Shown here in pieces: positions 1-11,110 of a stretch of 64,000 nt of DNA. A program made the position numbers and the translations under genes. The DNA is taken from contig OX467082.1 of NCBI GenBank assembly GCA_950106755.1, positions 21,390,001 through 21,454,000 of the forward strand, read 5' to 3'. This DNA comes from Climacium dendroides (lineage: Eukaryota > Streptophyta > Bryopsida > Hypnales > Climaciaceae). The notes under the pieces were generated by a model that saw nothing but the letters and a program-made list of their open reading frames with translations, ran no database searches and was not told the DNA's origin. Within the stretch, counting starts at the first letter, position 1, and each line of letters starts with the position of its first letter.

Positions 1-1086
1 AAATCTAATATAAAAAATTAGATATTAATTTTTTTCACTAAACATTCTTACTTTTGGGTGTAACTTTTTTTCTTTTTGATTTAGTTAAAGCCTTTGGATT
101 TGGTAGATTTTGCTTTTATGAATCATACAAAGCAATCAACACAACAAAATACACCTACAATGTATGATAATACATATTTTAAACAAGAAACACTTGACAC
201 ATGCATATACATAAAATTCTATTCAAAATTGATACGAATTCAATTGTGTTTCTTTTGGGACTAATCAACACTTACATAGGAGTAGTTGAAACCAATTTCT
301 ACAACAAAAGATGAAAAAAAACTTGAAAAAAGCATATATAGTTTACCACTAATATATGAAAGTAGAAAAAAAAACATTTGTTATTCACCATTTTAAGTGC
401 CATATTTCTTTATGATGACCTTTCAAGAAAGTCCTATTTACTTGTGCCATCTTTCTATCACTCCCACCACCACCAAAGAGTTGCCAATATTATTCATGAT
501 GCCATTGTCCAAAAGAGACACATCTTTTACACTTCTTTCTACATATTATATGGAGATTGTCAAAAATGTTTGCATAGAAATGCTCATAATTGATGCATGC
601 AATTGTATTTTCAAAACCTAATTGTTTCAATTCATTTGATGTCAAATGAATTAGTGGCCTCCATTTCCTAAGTCACCTCCAAATCCTATCACATTAAGAG
701 TTATTTCTACTTTTAATTTGCAGAAACTGATTTGGATTGCTTGGGACCTAAAAGGGTTAAATCTAAACACCAACATACTTTGTACGTCATCTGGCACAAT
801 TTTTTTGTGAATAAACTTTTGAAGGCTTCTCAAAACCTAATAAACAATGAGGTTCTTAAACTTTATATTGGGAAGTAAATTAAAACTATCCCATAAAAAA
901 AGGTGAACTAGCCTATTACTGCCACCTTCTTCAATTCCGCCCTTATGTTCTCAAGCGATACATTTCAAAGGCAAAAAGAACCTTTTGCATGGAATGCTCA
1001 ATTTAGCTTTTAATTAGTGTAGGCAATTACACATGATCCTTTTGTATAGTGGCCTAGTAGGGTAATCCGCTCTTAAAGTGCTCCTC
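1..1086. other. AT-rich intergenic DNA
   Basis: No gene is supported here. The stretch is AT-rich with many short A and T runs, and its ORFs are under 75 codons with no recognisable product or splice context. It ends at the inverted-repeat element that starts near 1087. Confidence 0.6.
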
Positions 1087-1643
1087 GGGGAGTGCACTCC
1101 TCCTTTTTTGATGTTAGTGTGCAAACAAAACTTTGGACCCCCTATATATTTTTTGAATTTTAAATAAAATTAAATAAGAAAATATGAATAATTTTTTTTA
1201 CTTTGAAAGTTTATATTTTGAATTCATTGATATTTTATTTATTAATAATAATTAGTTACAAATTTTTGAAGTAAAAAGATACACTGTAGAACTAAAAAAT
1301 AATCTTCACACCCCTGTATTATATAAGAAAAAATTGTTTAAAAAATGAACAAAAATTTACTAAAAATAACTCTCTATTGAAAGCTCATTTTGAGTTGAAT
1401 ATTGATGCAATGGTCATCTAAATGTGTTCTCTACAAATATTTGAGTTCAAAAAAACATACCATTTTAGTGTATTTTTAACCTCTTCTAGAAATCATTCCA
1501 TATTTTATTTGAGTTTGAAATTTTGGGAATAAGATCCTATAGTCACTAGTAAACAATGCTCAACATTTGAAGTTAAAATTATAGTTTATTAGAAACCACT
1601 TGTTCCCACGTGGTTTGTTGTAGTAGAACTAAGTGCACCCCCC
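1087..1643 (-). mobile_element. MITE-like element, copy 1 (GGGGRGTGCACT ends)
   Basis: About 557 bp bounded by GGGGAGTGCACT on the left and AGTGCACCCCCC on the right, which are inverted copies of each other with one mismatch. The whole interval is the reverse complement, at roughly 80% by eye, of 55101-55652. Shared stretches include the region around the fluctuating blocks TTGATGCAATGGTCATCTAA and CTCTCTATTGAAAGCTCATT. There is no coding capacity. Length, terminal inverted repeats and two copies in opposite orientation fit a non-autonomous DNA transposon. The superfamily is not identified. Confidence 0.7.
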
Positions 1644-2248
1644 ATGAAGCGTCCTTGCTTCAAAAGCATCTTCTACTACAAGGTACTTTTTGCTTTCTTC
1701 AGTGTACAAATAGTGTACATTTCAAGAAGGGACGCTTTCAGTGACCATTGTGTTTCCAACTTCAAAAATTTCTAACTCATTCCACGAAGGTTAAAAAAAA
1801 TACGAAACCTCATGCATTCCATTTATCTTCCTACAAAAATTTATTACTATTTTTTTTTACAAAATGTCGGTTTAACTTCATCCCAAATGCAATCATCCCA
1901 AATGCAATCAGCTCATAAAAGGTCGCTTCAGGAGCAAGCTACCTGACGAATAATCAAGCCAAGCAGTCAGATGATAACTTATAAATAATTTTCCATGGTT
2001 AAAACTTTATCTGCAGTGTGTGGCAGACGGATGGATGAAAACTGGACTAGTGGATGGAACTGGTTCTGTTCATCCCCACCAACGATGAAGGGAGCCTTGT
2101 TTGCATCAGTCAATCAATTCGAAAACTGTCGGAAGAGACCATGTCTGAACACATTCTGTCCAGAGTGGCAGGACGCTACTTACTCCCCCCGTCCCATGAA
2201 GTGGGACCAGCAGGGTGAAAACGCAGCCATTTTACCCCGGCAGGAAAT
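1644..2248. other. Intergenic DNA, slightly higher GC near 2000-2240
   Basis: Nothing is confidently identifiable. A 116-codon ORF starting at 1995 has moderately mixed composition but no recognisable domain, and it runs into the 150-bp tandem duplication that follows, so it is probably chance. Confidence 0.4.
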
Positions 2249-2540
2249 GCAGGACTTTTTATATTTACCACACATGATTAAACTTGTAGTAAATTTTGAA
2301 TCCTTATCTACAATCAGAGACCCCAATTCAGCTGGGAGGGATTGAGTATATACCCTATGCACCGCTCAAAATAGGGGACCTTTTAAAAATTAAAAAAATG
2401 CAAGAATTTTGTATTTACCACACATGATTTAATTTGCAGTAAATGTTGAATTCTTATCTACAATGAGAGACCCCAATTCAAGGATTGAGTATATATCCTA
2501 TGTACGGCTTAAAATAGGGGGCTTTTTAAAATAAAAAATT
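2249..2540. repeat. Tandem duplication, period about 150 bp
   Basis: Two adjacent diverged copies. ATTTACCACACATGAT occurs near 2263 and again near 2413. Each is followed by the same order of blocks: TTATCTACAAT, AGAGACCCCAATTCA, GATTGAGTATATA and AAAATAGGGG. The offset is 150 bp. Confidence 0.85.
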
Positions 2541-3525
2541 GTAACCCAAAAAACACAAAGTTCACCTTGATGGTCCAACTTTGTGAGATGGCTTTTGCGT
2601 CTTGCCTCGACGATGCTTTGTTTGTGAAGTCTAAAAGCTTAAGTTGTTGTAGAATTGTTGTAAGTAACTTAGCCCTCGAACTCTTGAACATACCACAATT
2701 TCTAATACAATATAGTCTAACTAGACCTTAATGTCATCCTTCCGTTCAACTTTTTTCTGTTGACAACAATAAGCTTATTGTTGTTTTTTACAGTATGGTC
2801 TCATTTGGACAACTTTGTGTGGACGGTTCGCTCGCTCACCCACTCATTGACACCCTATGGAGGCCCTGCATCAATATCGTTAATGTTAACAATATTGGGA
2901 AGCGGAACAAAAAACACAAATTTGTGCATACAAATAGTAATCAATTGGTGAAAATTTGTTGTAGTGTCAAGCAATGTACAGGGAGTACCAGCATTTAGTT
3001 ACAAGTTAGCTAGTTGAAATCAAGAATTGCCAAATTGATTTCAAAATCTTTGGAAAAAACCCGATCATTCAAGAGGAAAATCATAGAATATTTTCTCTTT
3101 TTTTAAAGGCCTAGCCGAGAGAATGCTTCAAACAACTGGTTGGTTCAAGAAAATGTAGGATTTTAGCCGGTTAAGCTAAAAATCTCCCCAGACTGTGGTT
3201 ATATTTCTTTCATTCAAGCAACATCGGGGCTTCAAGGCTTTTTCTTAATTTTTTCCTTTGAAACACATGAACAACCATGCCAAGCTTTCAATTTTTAACA
3301 CTTTATTGCCAAGGATATTGTATTGTATCAGAAATCGTAGGCCAATTGAAAGAGTTAAGGGCCTGCTGGCTGACTGAAAGAGGGGTCTGTCTGTCTGTCT
3401 ATCTGCGGTTGTAGAAAAAGATTCTTTTAAAAAAAAGGAAATTTTCTTTTAAAAGATTAAAAGAAAAAGAAGGGAAGGGAAATTGAAGTGCCGTGTTGCC
3501 CCCGTCGATTTCTTCTGCAGTAACT
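2541..3525. other. Intergenic DNA with polypurine stretch
   Basis: No gene is supported. Around 3395-3480 there is a CTGT microsatellite-like run followed by an A/G-rich low-complexity tract. Confidence 0.5.
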
Positions 3526-3594
3526 TATGGACACAATCATACAGACGTACTACTGGCATATGGACACAATCATGCAGGCGCATTGGAGTACTGG
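3526..3594. repeat. 33-bp tandem duplication
   Basis: TATGGACACAATCAT occurs at 3526 and 3559, each followed by a similar CAGRCG segment and an ACTGGCA block. This is a short direct duplication inside otherwise featureless DNA. Confidence 0.7.
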
Positions 3595-3837
3595 CAGGCA
3601 AGAAACCCACTAGTAAGTTACTAGAAATGATGAACCATGGGAAAGAAACTGAACTAAAGAAGGCAACGAAGGCACAAAGGAAGGGAGGGAGGGAGTGTTT
3701 TGGAAGACAAAAAAGAAAAACACCTTTTTTTTCTTTCTTTTCTTTTCTTCATTTTATGTTTGGATTATGGAGGAAGCTATTTACTTTCTACATGTGTAAG
3801 GTAGGCGCCACCACCCCCACTTTTTTGCTATTGTGCC

Positions 3838-4090
3838 TACACTAAATAGTGAAATTAGGTTGCCTCAACAATTAGGTTGCCTTACTCAGGAAAGTTACCT
3901 CATGACTCGCCACTTCTCTAGATGGAGGCACAAGCAATTCTTTAAACCCAAGCCATGAACCAATGCACCAACCCATGCAACACACATGGCTCCTACATTA
4001 GTACATCCTTCTACAGAAATTGTACATGTTTATATAGTGTAGAATGTCGAGAAATTAGTGTGGGGCAACCTAATTTCACTATTTAGTGTA
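3838..4090. mobile_element. 253-bp inverted-repeat element (CACTAAATAG ends)
   Basis: A 27-bp perfect inverted repeat bounds the interval. The left arm at 3838-3864 begins TACACTAAATAGTGAAATTA, and the right arm at 4064-4090 is its reverse complement. A TA dinucleotide lies at each outer edge, compatible with a TA target duplication, with the element proper starting CACTAAATAG. There is no ORF. It is a MITE-like element. A TA target would suggest Tc1/mariner-type mobilisation and a CACTA terminus would suggest CMC-type, so the class is left open. Confidence 0.7.
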
Positions 4091-4145
4091 AATATTATTA
4101 GGGATGCTTTATACTTAGAGAGGCTGGGGCAAATTTATTATGTAA

Positions 4146-4361
4146 GTTACATAAAATAGTAAAATCAGTGTGCCTTAATCCTTAAATGATGCCAAAGACG
4201 TTTTTTCCGGCCGATGAATGACAAAGAATCTTTTTATACTAAACAGAAGTACAACTATTCATCCTCCAAATTTTGTGGAGAAAGGGAACATCTTCTATAG
4301 TAGTACAATAACTAAAAATGTTTAATACAGTGTGGGACAACCTCATTTCTCTATTTTGTAT
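4146..4361. mobile_element. Degenerate second copy of the 253-bp inverted-repeat element
   Basis: The left arm near 4146 (TACATAAAATAGTAAAATCA) and the right arm near 4330-4361 form an imperfect inverted repeat. It resembles the arms of the neighbour at 3838-4090, including the following GG(T/A)TG(C/T)CC block. Two related elements therefore lie about 55 bp apart. Confidence 0.5.
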
Positions 4362-7300
4362 AGAGGCTTGAATTCTTCAATTGTGAGTAAAGTAAAAAGG
4401 TTGGATTTTGTGCAATTGGAAAATGGACATGCCTCTAGGTGTAAAGCTTTTTTTGGACTAGTCAAATTTTCATTGGTTTTCTTATTGGCAAGTGAAAAGA
4501 AGGTTCCAATACACCAAAAAAATACGACATTTGGACGTTGTATACAAAAGTTTGGAAGGGTCTAAAATCATTTCTTCCACATAGGTATTTATTGATTTTG
4601 AAGATGTACAAAGAGTGCTGATAGCACTTTTGGGTCAATAGCACATTTGGAAGTAGGGACCACCATACTATGGATGGTAATATTGTTGACCTCAAAGACC
4701 ATTGTGAATCAACTAAACTTGCCCATAAAAGAGGGACACCTAAAATTGTCACTTTTTTTAGTGTGCATAATTTCTATTATTAGACTAATCAATTAAAAAA
4801 ATATGATTGGCAAATGAAAAGAAATTTCAATGCACCCAAGAATGCATCATTTAGTTACCACATAAAGAAGTTATGAGGGATCAAAGCTCTTTTGGTGGAT
4901 GTTCTAAAATTGTTTCTTCAACAATAGGTACATATTGATCTAGGATCCATAATGAAACCTCTATTCAATGGCACTTTTAAGCACCATTTGGATATTCTTA
5001 TCTTAACTCCTTAAGGTCCTAGCCTCAAATATAAGAAAAAAAACTTTCAAAATTGTACCCAAACAACAACTTGGACAAAAAACAATTGTAAGCCAAATTT
5101 TATGCATTTTGAAAAACTTTTAACTATAGGATCTCATTCTTGACTTGTATTGCACTAACAATTAAATTTTTATTAGACTTCAAGGCATTGCATGAGTGAA
5201 ATTAGCTATGCATAAAAAAACAATTTTTTTTCTACTTTACTTAATATGACCAAAAGAACCCAAAACATCTTGGATTTTGGATGATTTCCAATTACAAATT
5301 TTTGGGTTGAAAGACTAAGATGTTTTGTCAATTTCTTTTTTAGAGTTATTTAAATGTATCCATAGTGAATGGTGGTAGATATTCTATCATTGGTACTATT
5401 GACCTTCCTACATAAGTAGGTGCTAAAAAACACATAAAAAAAGATGCTATTTTAGTGTATTTTGTCAACATGCATATCCACACTCTTGTTCTTAATTTTA
5501 AACATTACATGATTTTTTTCTCAATCTAAGCCTAACTAATGAAATGAAGCTTACTACGTCTAGTTTCTACTCCAAATAGTATTTTTGCAAAATCCCTAGA
5601 ATTGAATATTTTATTGTAATTTGAACTTTGGACCTATAATCATGACTTTTTTATTCTTTAATTATAGAATAATATTGATTTTTAGCTTATGTCATGATGT
5701 TCTAAACTATAATATATAATAGTTGATGTTGACATATTCTTTATAAATTCATAATAGTTTCAAAGTTTTGCATGGATTTCTTCATTGTTGAGCTATTATA
5801 CAACCAAAATAACTACACAATTGGTCATTTCTAAATGCTCTATAAGACATTGATTACTCTACAATTGCCTTGTGTCTAACTTGAATGTATAGGAAAAATT
5901 TAGCAAAAAAATAATAGAAGTACTTTAGAAATTAAATTCTAGTCATTCCTCACAAAAGATTGATTAATGTTCCACTATTGTATGGTATTCTTGAATCTAT
6001 ATCATGTTAAATATCTATATCAACCAATGCAACATTTAGGCTAAATTGTCACAATTCAAGTGGCCTAGGATGTAAAAAACATTTGTATTCTCAAATTAAA
6101 GATTTGCACATGTTTTTTTTATGAGAATATGAATAGAATTGCATGGAAGGTCAGCTTGCAAAAATAATTGTAGGAAAATTTTGTGGAAAAAGACTTTGAA
6201 AAATATTCCAAAATTCCAAAATTGATTATTTAAAATTTTTTTTGTTATAGAGGAAAAAAATCTTGTAAAGTATTTCAATTTACTATTTGTCAACCCAACA
6301 ATTTTTGAAAAAAGTAAACATTTGACATGAATGTACCAATCTAAATTGCTCTTCACTTACAATAGAAAACATATACAAGGCTTTCATCACCGCCAATATA
6401 GAAACAAATAGTGACTCAAGTATAACAAAGCAATGATTGTACAAAATGAAATATCAACTAGAGAATGACTAAAATTCCAAAACTATCATTGATTTTGATA
6501 GGCTTAGCCTATGATTGGTTGTTGTTAGATTGATGTATATGATAGTTTGATCATAGACTACAAAAAAGATAGTTTGGTAAATAGACTTTTTATCAGTCAT
6601 CAAAAGTGTAAGTTGGTTCTTTCTATCTTTCTTGAGTGAGGAAACCGACTCAAATTACATCACATTCACTAAATAATGTAGCATTTAACAATGCAAATTC
6701 ACCTTAACAACATTGGAGTCTATGACTATGTAGTCAAATATTAGATTTTCCATTTTGGATGTTCCATATTGCCACTAAAAATGAATAGATTTTTATTTAT
6801 TTATTTAGAAATATGAACTTATCATAGTAGTATTTTTAAGTCCAATCCAAAGATTCACATTATATTTTTCTTAGATCTTCAATAAGTGTAAATAATGAAC
6901 AAAGTACATCTTAGCATTATTGGCAAATGCACCTCTTTGGATTCAATTTTTTTTATCAAATCAAATATTGGAATTATAGAATAAAAGATACATAATTTTA
7001 GATTGAGCATAAGTTCATCCAACTTTGAAAGATGCATGGCAAGCAAAGTGATATATATTCCATTTGATTAGTTGCAATCTTGCAAATTCAAATGAACAGT
7101 CTCTTGACTACGTCAGCAAGTTCCTGCGGCCCTCTGCAAGGCAATTCTCGCAGTTTGGGAACTGTTGAGAACTCACAACCCTCCAGAGGGCTGAAATTTC
7201 ATCTAATGCATTTTTGAGACCAAATGAGGAAGATTGAACAAAACAAAGCATGTAACTTAAATCTCAAATTAAAATAATCCATAATGAGTATTGGAATATA

Positions 7301-8572
7301 TGGATTGAAAATATGTAAAAATTTTAACCAATTTTTTTTTCATATTCATTTTTTTAAAATTTATAAAATGAAAGGTAGTCACATAATGAAAGAAAAGCCT
7401 AAAGTTCTATTGTAGCTTCCTAATAACTTAGGTAGAAATAAATAATTGAAAAAGTGCCTAATTTTTTTGAAAATTACTGACCTAATTTGCTAAAAAAAAT
7501 ATGTATTAAAGGATTTTTTAATTCATAGAAATTCAACTCATGTGTGTTGTAATTGAATAAATTAGCATCTAAGACTTATGTTCTAAAGTTGGCACGGTTG
7601 TTGGTAACTATATCTTGGCATCTCAAATTATAGTGACAAGCCCTAGTCAAAAAATTAATGCTTCACCAAAATTAATGCTTTTCAAAAATAACAACCATCC
7701 AAAAATTGTAAGAAAACTTGAATAAATGCCTACTTTATTTTAATTATACTTTAAAATCTCCAATTTTAGGATATCATTTTTTTGGATAGTGTAATTGTTT
7801 TTTATACTTTAATAATTATTAGGGAAAAAGTTGCCTAAACTTTTAGGAAGCTATGGATACTAACTTTTATAAAGAATTAAGAATTATTGATCCCAATAGT
7901 GAAAATGTTCTACTAAGCAATTATTATTATTTTAAATAAATTTATAAATTTTCAAAATTGAGTTTAGAAGACAATTTTATATGTTTTTCTACCTTCATTG
8001 CCTTCAAAATAAAACTCCTCATAGCTTTTACCTCATTATTTTGAATTGGGTGGTTTAAATATTTTTGAGTAATTTGTACAATCCAATGATATCAATTAAT
8101 CATTTTTTTAAACACGTTTTTAGTTGTCTAGTTTAACATTGAAATTAAGAAACCCTTCTAATTTTTGTCATAATTATCGGAATACTACAAAACAAAACTT
8201 GACACCAATAGATTAAGATGATTAGCATCCTTCTTAGAAATTTTATACCAAAATTTCAAATTATGAAGTCAACAATGCTTGCCCAAATTCTTAAGAAAAT
8301 CCAAATGGGCTCCTTAGTCTTGTAAACATTAAGAATGAGATGTGACATTTAGAAATTCTTTGAAATGCATAAAAATTTATTTATGATTCTTTTTGTCTCA
8401 AGTATTTTTTTGTGAAATTTTGATGACATTTTTTTATTTTTGAGCCAAAGAATTGTAGGAATTAATAGAAAAGGAGAGTACAAGCTTGCACACTAGAGGC
8501 TTGAAGCCTTGTAGCAACCAATGGATCACTTGCCATTGGCCATTTCAATAATCAAACTCTTAAGGTGGATCC
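4362..8572. other. AT-rich intergenic DNA
   Basis: More than 4 kb with no supported gene. The longest ORFs are 77-96 codons, rich in Phe, Lys, Asn and Ile as expected by chance in AT-rich DNA. No tRNA-like cloverleaf, LTR or transposase motif was recognised. Confidence 0.6.
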
Positions 8573-8680
8573 TCTTCAAATGTGCCACTCACCTAAAGCT
8601 ACCATTGTCATCATCACTTTGCATACATCTCCAAAATTAGTATGTACCTATGTGGAAGAAACAATTTTAGTATAGTTGGA
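8573..8680 (+). repeat. Dispersed repeat family B, partial copy
   Basis: It contains the block TATGTGGAAGAAACAATTTTAG preceded by a degraded AAATGTGCCACTCACC, matching the left part of copies at 30348-30545 and 46888-47050. The right half of the family is absent here and is found separately near 9895-10040. Confidence 0.5.
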
Positions 8681-8959
8681 GGCCCTCTCCCTTAGGCCTC
8701 CAAAGTGGTGAGGCCTTGCTATGAAGGTGGGAGCCCAATTGTGAGGGGCAAGGCCCTCTCATCCCAAGATGCTTGAGGGAGGGATCCTTGTTTCCATTTC
8801 ATTATGCAAAAAGTAGGCTTACAAGATATTGTGCTAGGACATGATATTCTCCCACTTATTGTGCCAAGGCCTAATATACTCCCAAACTCCCAATATCATG
8901 TAATTATGTAGTATAATTGCTACAATTTTTTTAAAGGCGAAGACCACCCAAATGAGTGT

Positions 8960-9898
8960 TTAACTCCTGAAGGACCAAACGATGTTTTTTTGGCAACATA
9001 GCAATTTTGGGCAGCTCACTACAAATGGAATTTTTATTTTTTTTCATTGAAATTTTCACACAACATGTGCTCAAGGAGTAGCTCTAAGGCCCAACAATTT
9101 TCATAACTTTTGACTACATGGTTAAAAAGTTATTGTATGATATGTAGTTTTCTTTGTTTTGCGGGCAGTTCAGGTAGCAAAAAAACTTCTTTAAAAATCA
9201 CTTTTTAAAAAAATAAAAATTTAAAATTGGTTTTTTAGATTTATTTGTACATGGATATCTTTGAATCATTCCATTTTGGTTAATGAGATGAAAGTTATGA
9301 GGAGTTTTAGTTGTGGGTAGTTTGAAGGTAGTCATGGAATCTTTATTCTAAAATAAACTTCAAAGTCCTTTATTTAACTCTACTTTCAATATTTTTTGAA
9401 AAAGAAAAGATAATTGGGTGTAGAAATTTTTATTAAAACATTACAACCATTGGGATTGGTATTTTTTAATTTCATAAATAAATTGTTAACAATTTTGTAT
9501 TTTGAATAATTTTCTACTTCTTTCTACTTTCTATTTTTTCCTATATGTTGTACAGTTCCAAATGATTTGAAAATTTTCAAGCATGTAGACAACTTGCCTT
9601 GGAGAATGAATCCAAAGAGTAACCACCATTTTGGACATTTTTTCATAATGATTTAATCTTAAGAAGTGCAGTTGCCCAAGTTTTTGTAGGGATAAATTTT
9701 TTTTTTTTGTTACTTCAAATGCTAATATCTTGCAATCTACACAATGAAAATTTCTGAAATTTTTTCTACATCTTCTCAAACCAAAGTAATATAAGACCCT
9801 ACAGTTAGATGTATCAAAGATGATTTTTTTTCAAAAATTTGGTGCTTGAAATTGTGAAGCATTTTTGGTGAACACATAGTCAAAATCCTTTAGGGTTT
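8960..9898 (+). repeat. Dispersed repeat family A, longest copy
   Basis: Collinear with 19655-20200 and 59693-60522. Shared ordered blocks are CACTACAAATGGA, CACAACATGTGCTCAAGGAG, TTTTGACTACATG, GATGAAAGTTATGAGGAGTT, TTGTATGTTGTACA and TACATCTTCTCAAAC. There is no coding capacity, and no target duplication or terminal repeats were found. It is an old interspersed repeat of unknown class. Confidence 0.75.
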
Positions 9899-10040
9899 AA
9901 GAAACCTCTACCATACAACAAACTTTGCACCTTCCTAACTTTTGCATACGACATCCAAATGCCGTGTTCTTTGGTGCGTTGGAACCTCCTTTCACTTGCC
10001 AACTTACCAAAAAACATGAAAATATGACCAGTGCCTACCA
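9895..10040 (+). repeat. Dispersed repeat family B, right half
   Basis: It shares CTAACTTTTGCATA, ATCCAAATGCC, TTGGAACCTCC and CACTTGCCAA in order with 30348-30545 and 46888-47050. It directly abuts the end of the family A copy. Confidence 0.65.
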
Positions 10041-10059
10041 ACACTAATACCTAGGCAGA

Positions 10060-11110
10060 GTAGCCAAAAGTGGCGATTTCCGGGGTGCAGGAGTTCCGGA
10101 TCCGGCCTGCACTTGGGCTTGCATGCTTTGGCTGGAACTCACTCACTCACTCACGTCTGCCTCATCAGTAGACCTGCCGTTGCAATGGAAGCCCATTCAA
10201 GGCGATGCCTGACCGCCATGTATATGTATATATATACATTGTGTAAGTTAAGGCTTATTACAGTATCCGTGGCCTCCCTGACGCCCCTTTGATGCTTCAC
10301 ACGTTGACACGGTACCTTCATTATGTTCGATACCTCCGTCGTCGTTAAGGTAACTGCAGTCGAAATATCCATCCGGCGCAATGAACCCAGCCTCTGCTAG
10401 CTTTACATACTGTCCTTGGAGCCCGTCCAGTCCGTCCGCGATCGATCCGTCGATCTCTCTCCCCGGCCATTCACGGCACGGCAGCAGATCGACTGGAGCT
10501 CGACGTTAACTTTTCCCACGGACAGGCGTGCGTTATGATAAACTGAACTTACTCAAGGCAGTGAGGCAATAATTTGGCACCCACATAACAATCAGCAAAA
10601 GGTCCCTGGCGCCTGGCAGGTACCCTTGTAGGGCAGTTAGGAAACCATCGTAACTTCACACCTCCACTCCACCACGGCATTGCATCGGACGAATTCCGGC
10701 CTCTCCCCGGGCCCTTGGCATCTGAAGGATCTTAGTGGCTAGCTAGCTCTCCTTGAGTTGCAAGCTAGGTAGCGAGCGCAGGGAGGCGGGTGGGTACGGT
10801 GGGTGCCGGCAAAGACGAGCGAGCTCACTGGTCGCGGTGGAAATCATCAATCCTTGGGGAGACAGTGTGAATCATCGACTTACAAAAAACGAAAAAGCAC
10901 TCATTGGCAGTCAAACGACTGTCAGCAAGACCTCCGCTTCTGGACACAAAATTCCAAGGATGAACAAATGCACTTTTGTCTTTTGTCTTACATTGGCAAA
11001 AGGATTCTCTGCCACATCCGTTGGACCACTTCGTAGGGACGTTGGAAGGGACCTTGGAAGGGACGCTGCGGGCTGGAAATGGGCACATGGAGGGCTTCAT
11101 TGTTTAGTGT
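10060..11110. other. GC-elevated island, no gene identified
   Basis: Base composition rises clearly relative to both flanks. It holds an (ACTC)n run near 10140 and a short (TA)n near 10215. ORFs up to 119 codons occur on both strands but show no recognisable domain, and the last part (10868-10985) belongs to repeat family E. It could be a decayed gene, a promoter or a noncoding transcript. The sequence does not decide. Confidence 0.35.
10868..10985 (+). repeat. Dispersed repeat family E, copy 1
   Basis: The ordered blocks TGAATCAT..ACTTA, ACTCATTGGCAGTCAAAC, AAAATTCCAAGG and TGAACAA are shared with 14815-14970 and 16015-16165. Confidence 0.65.
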
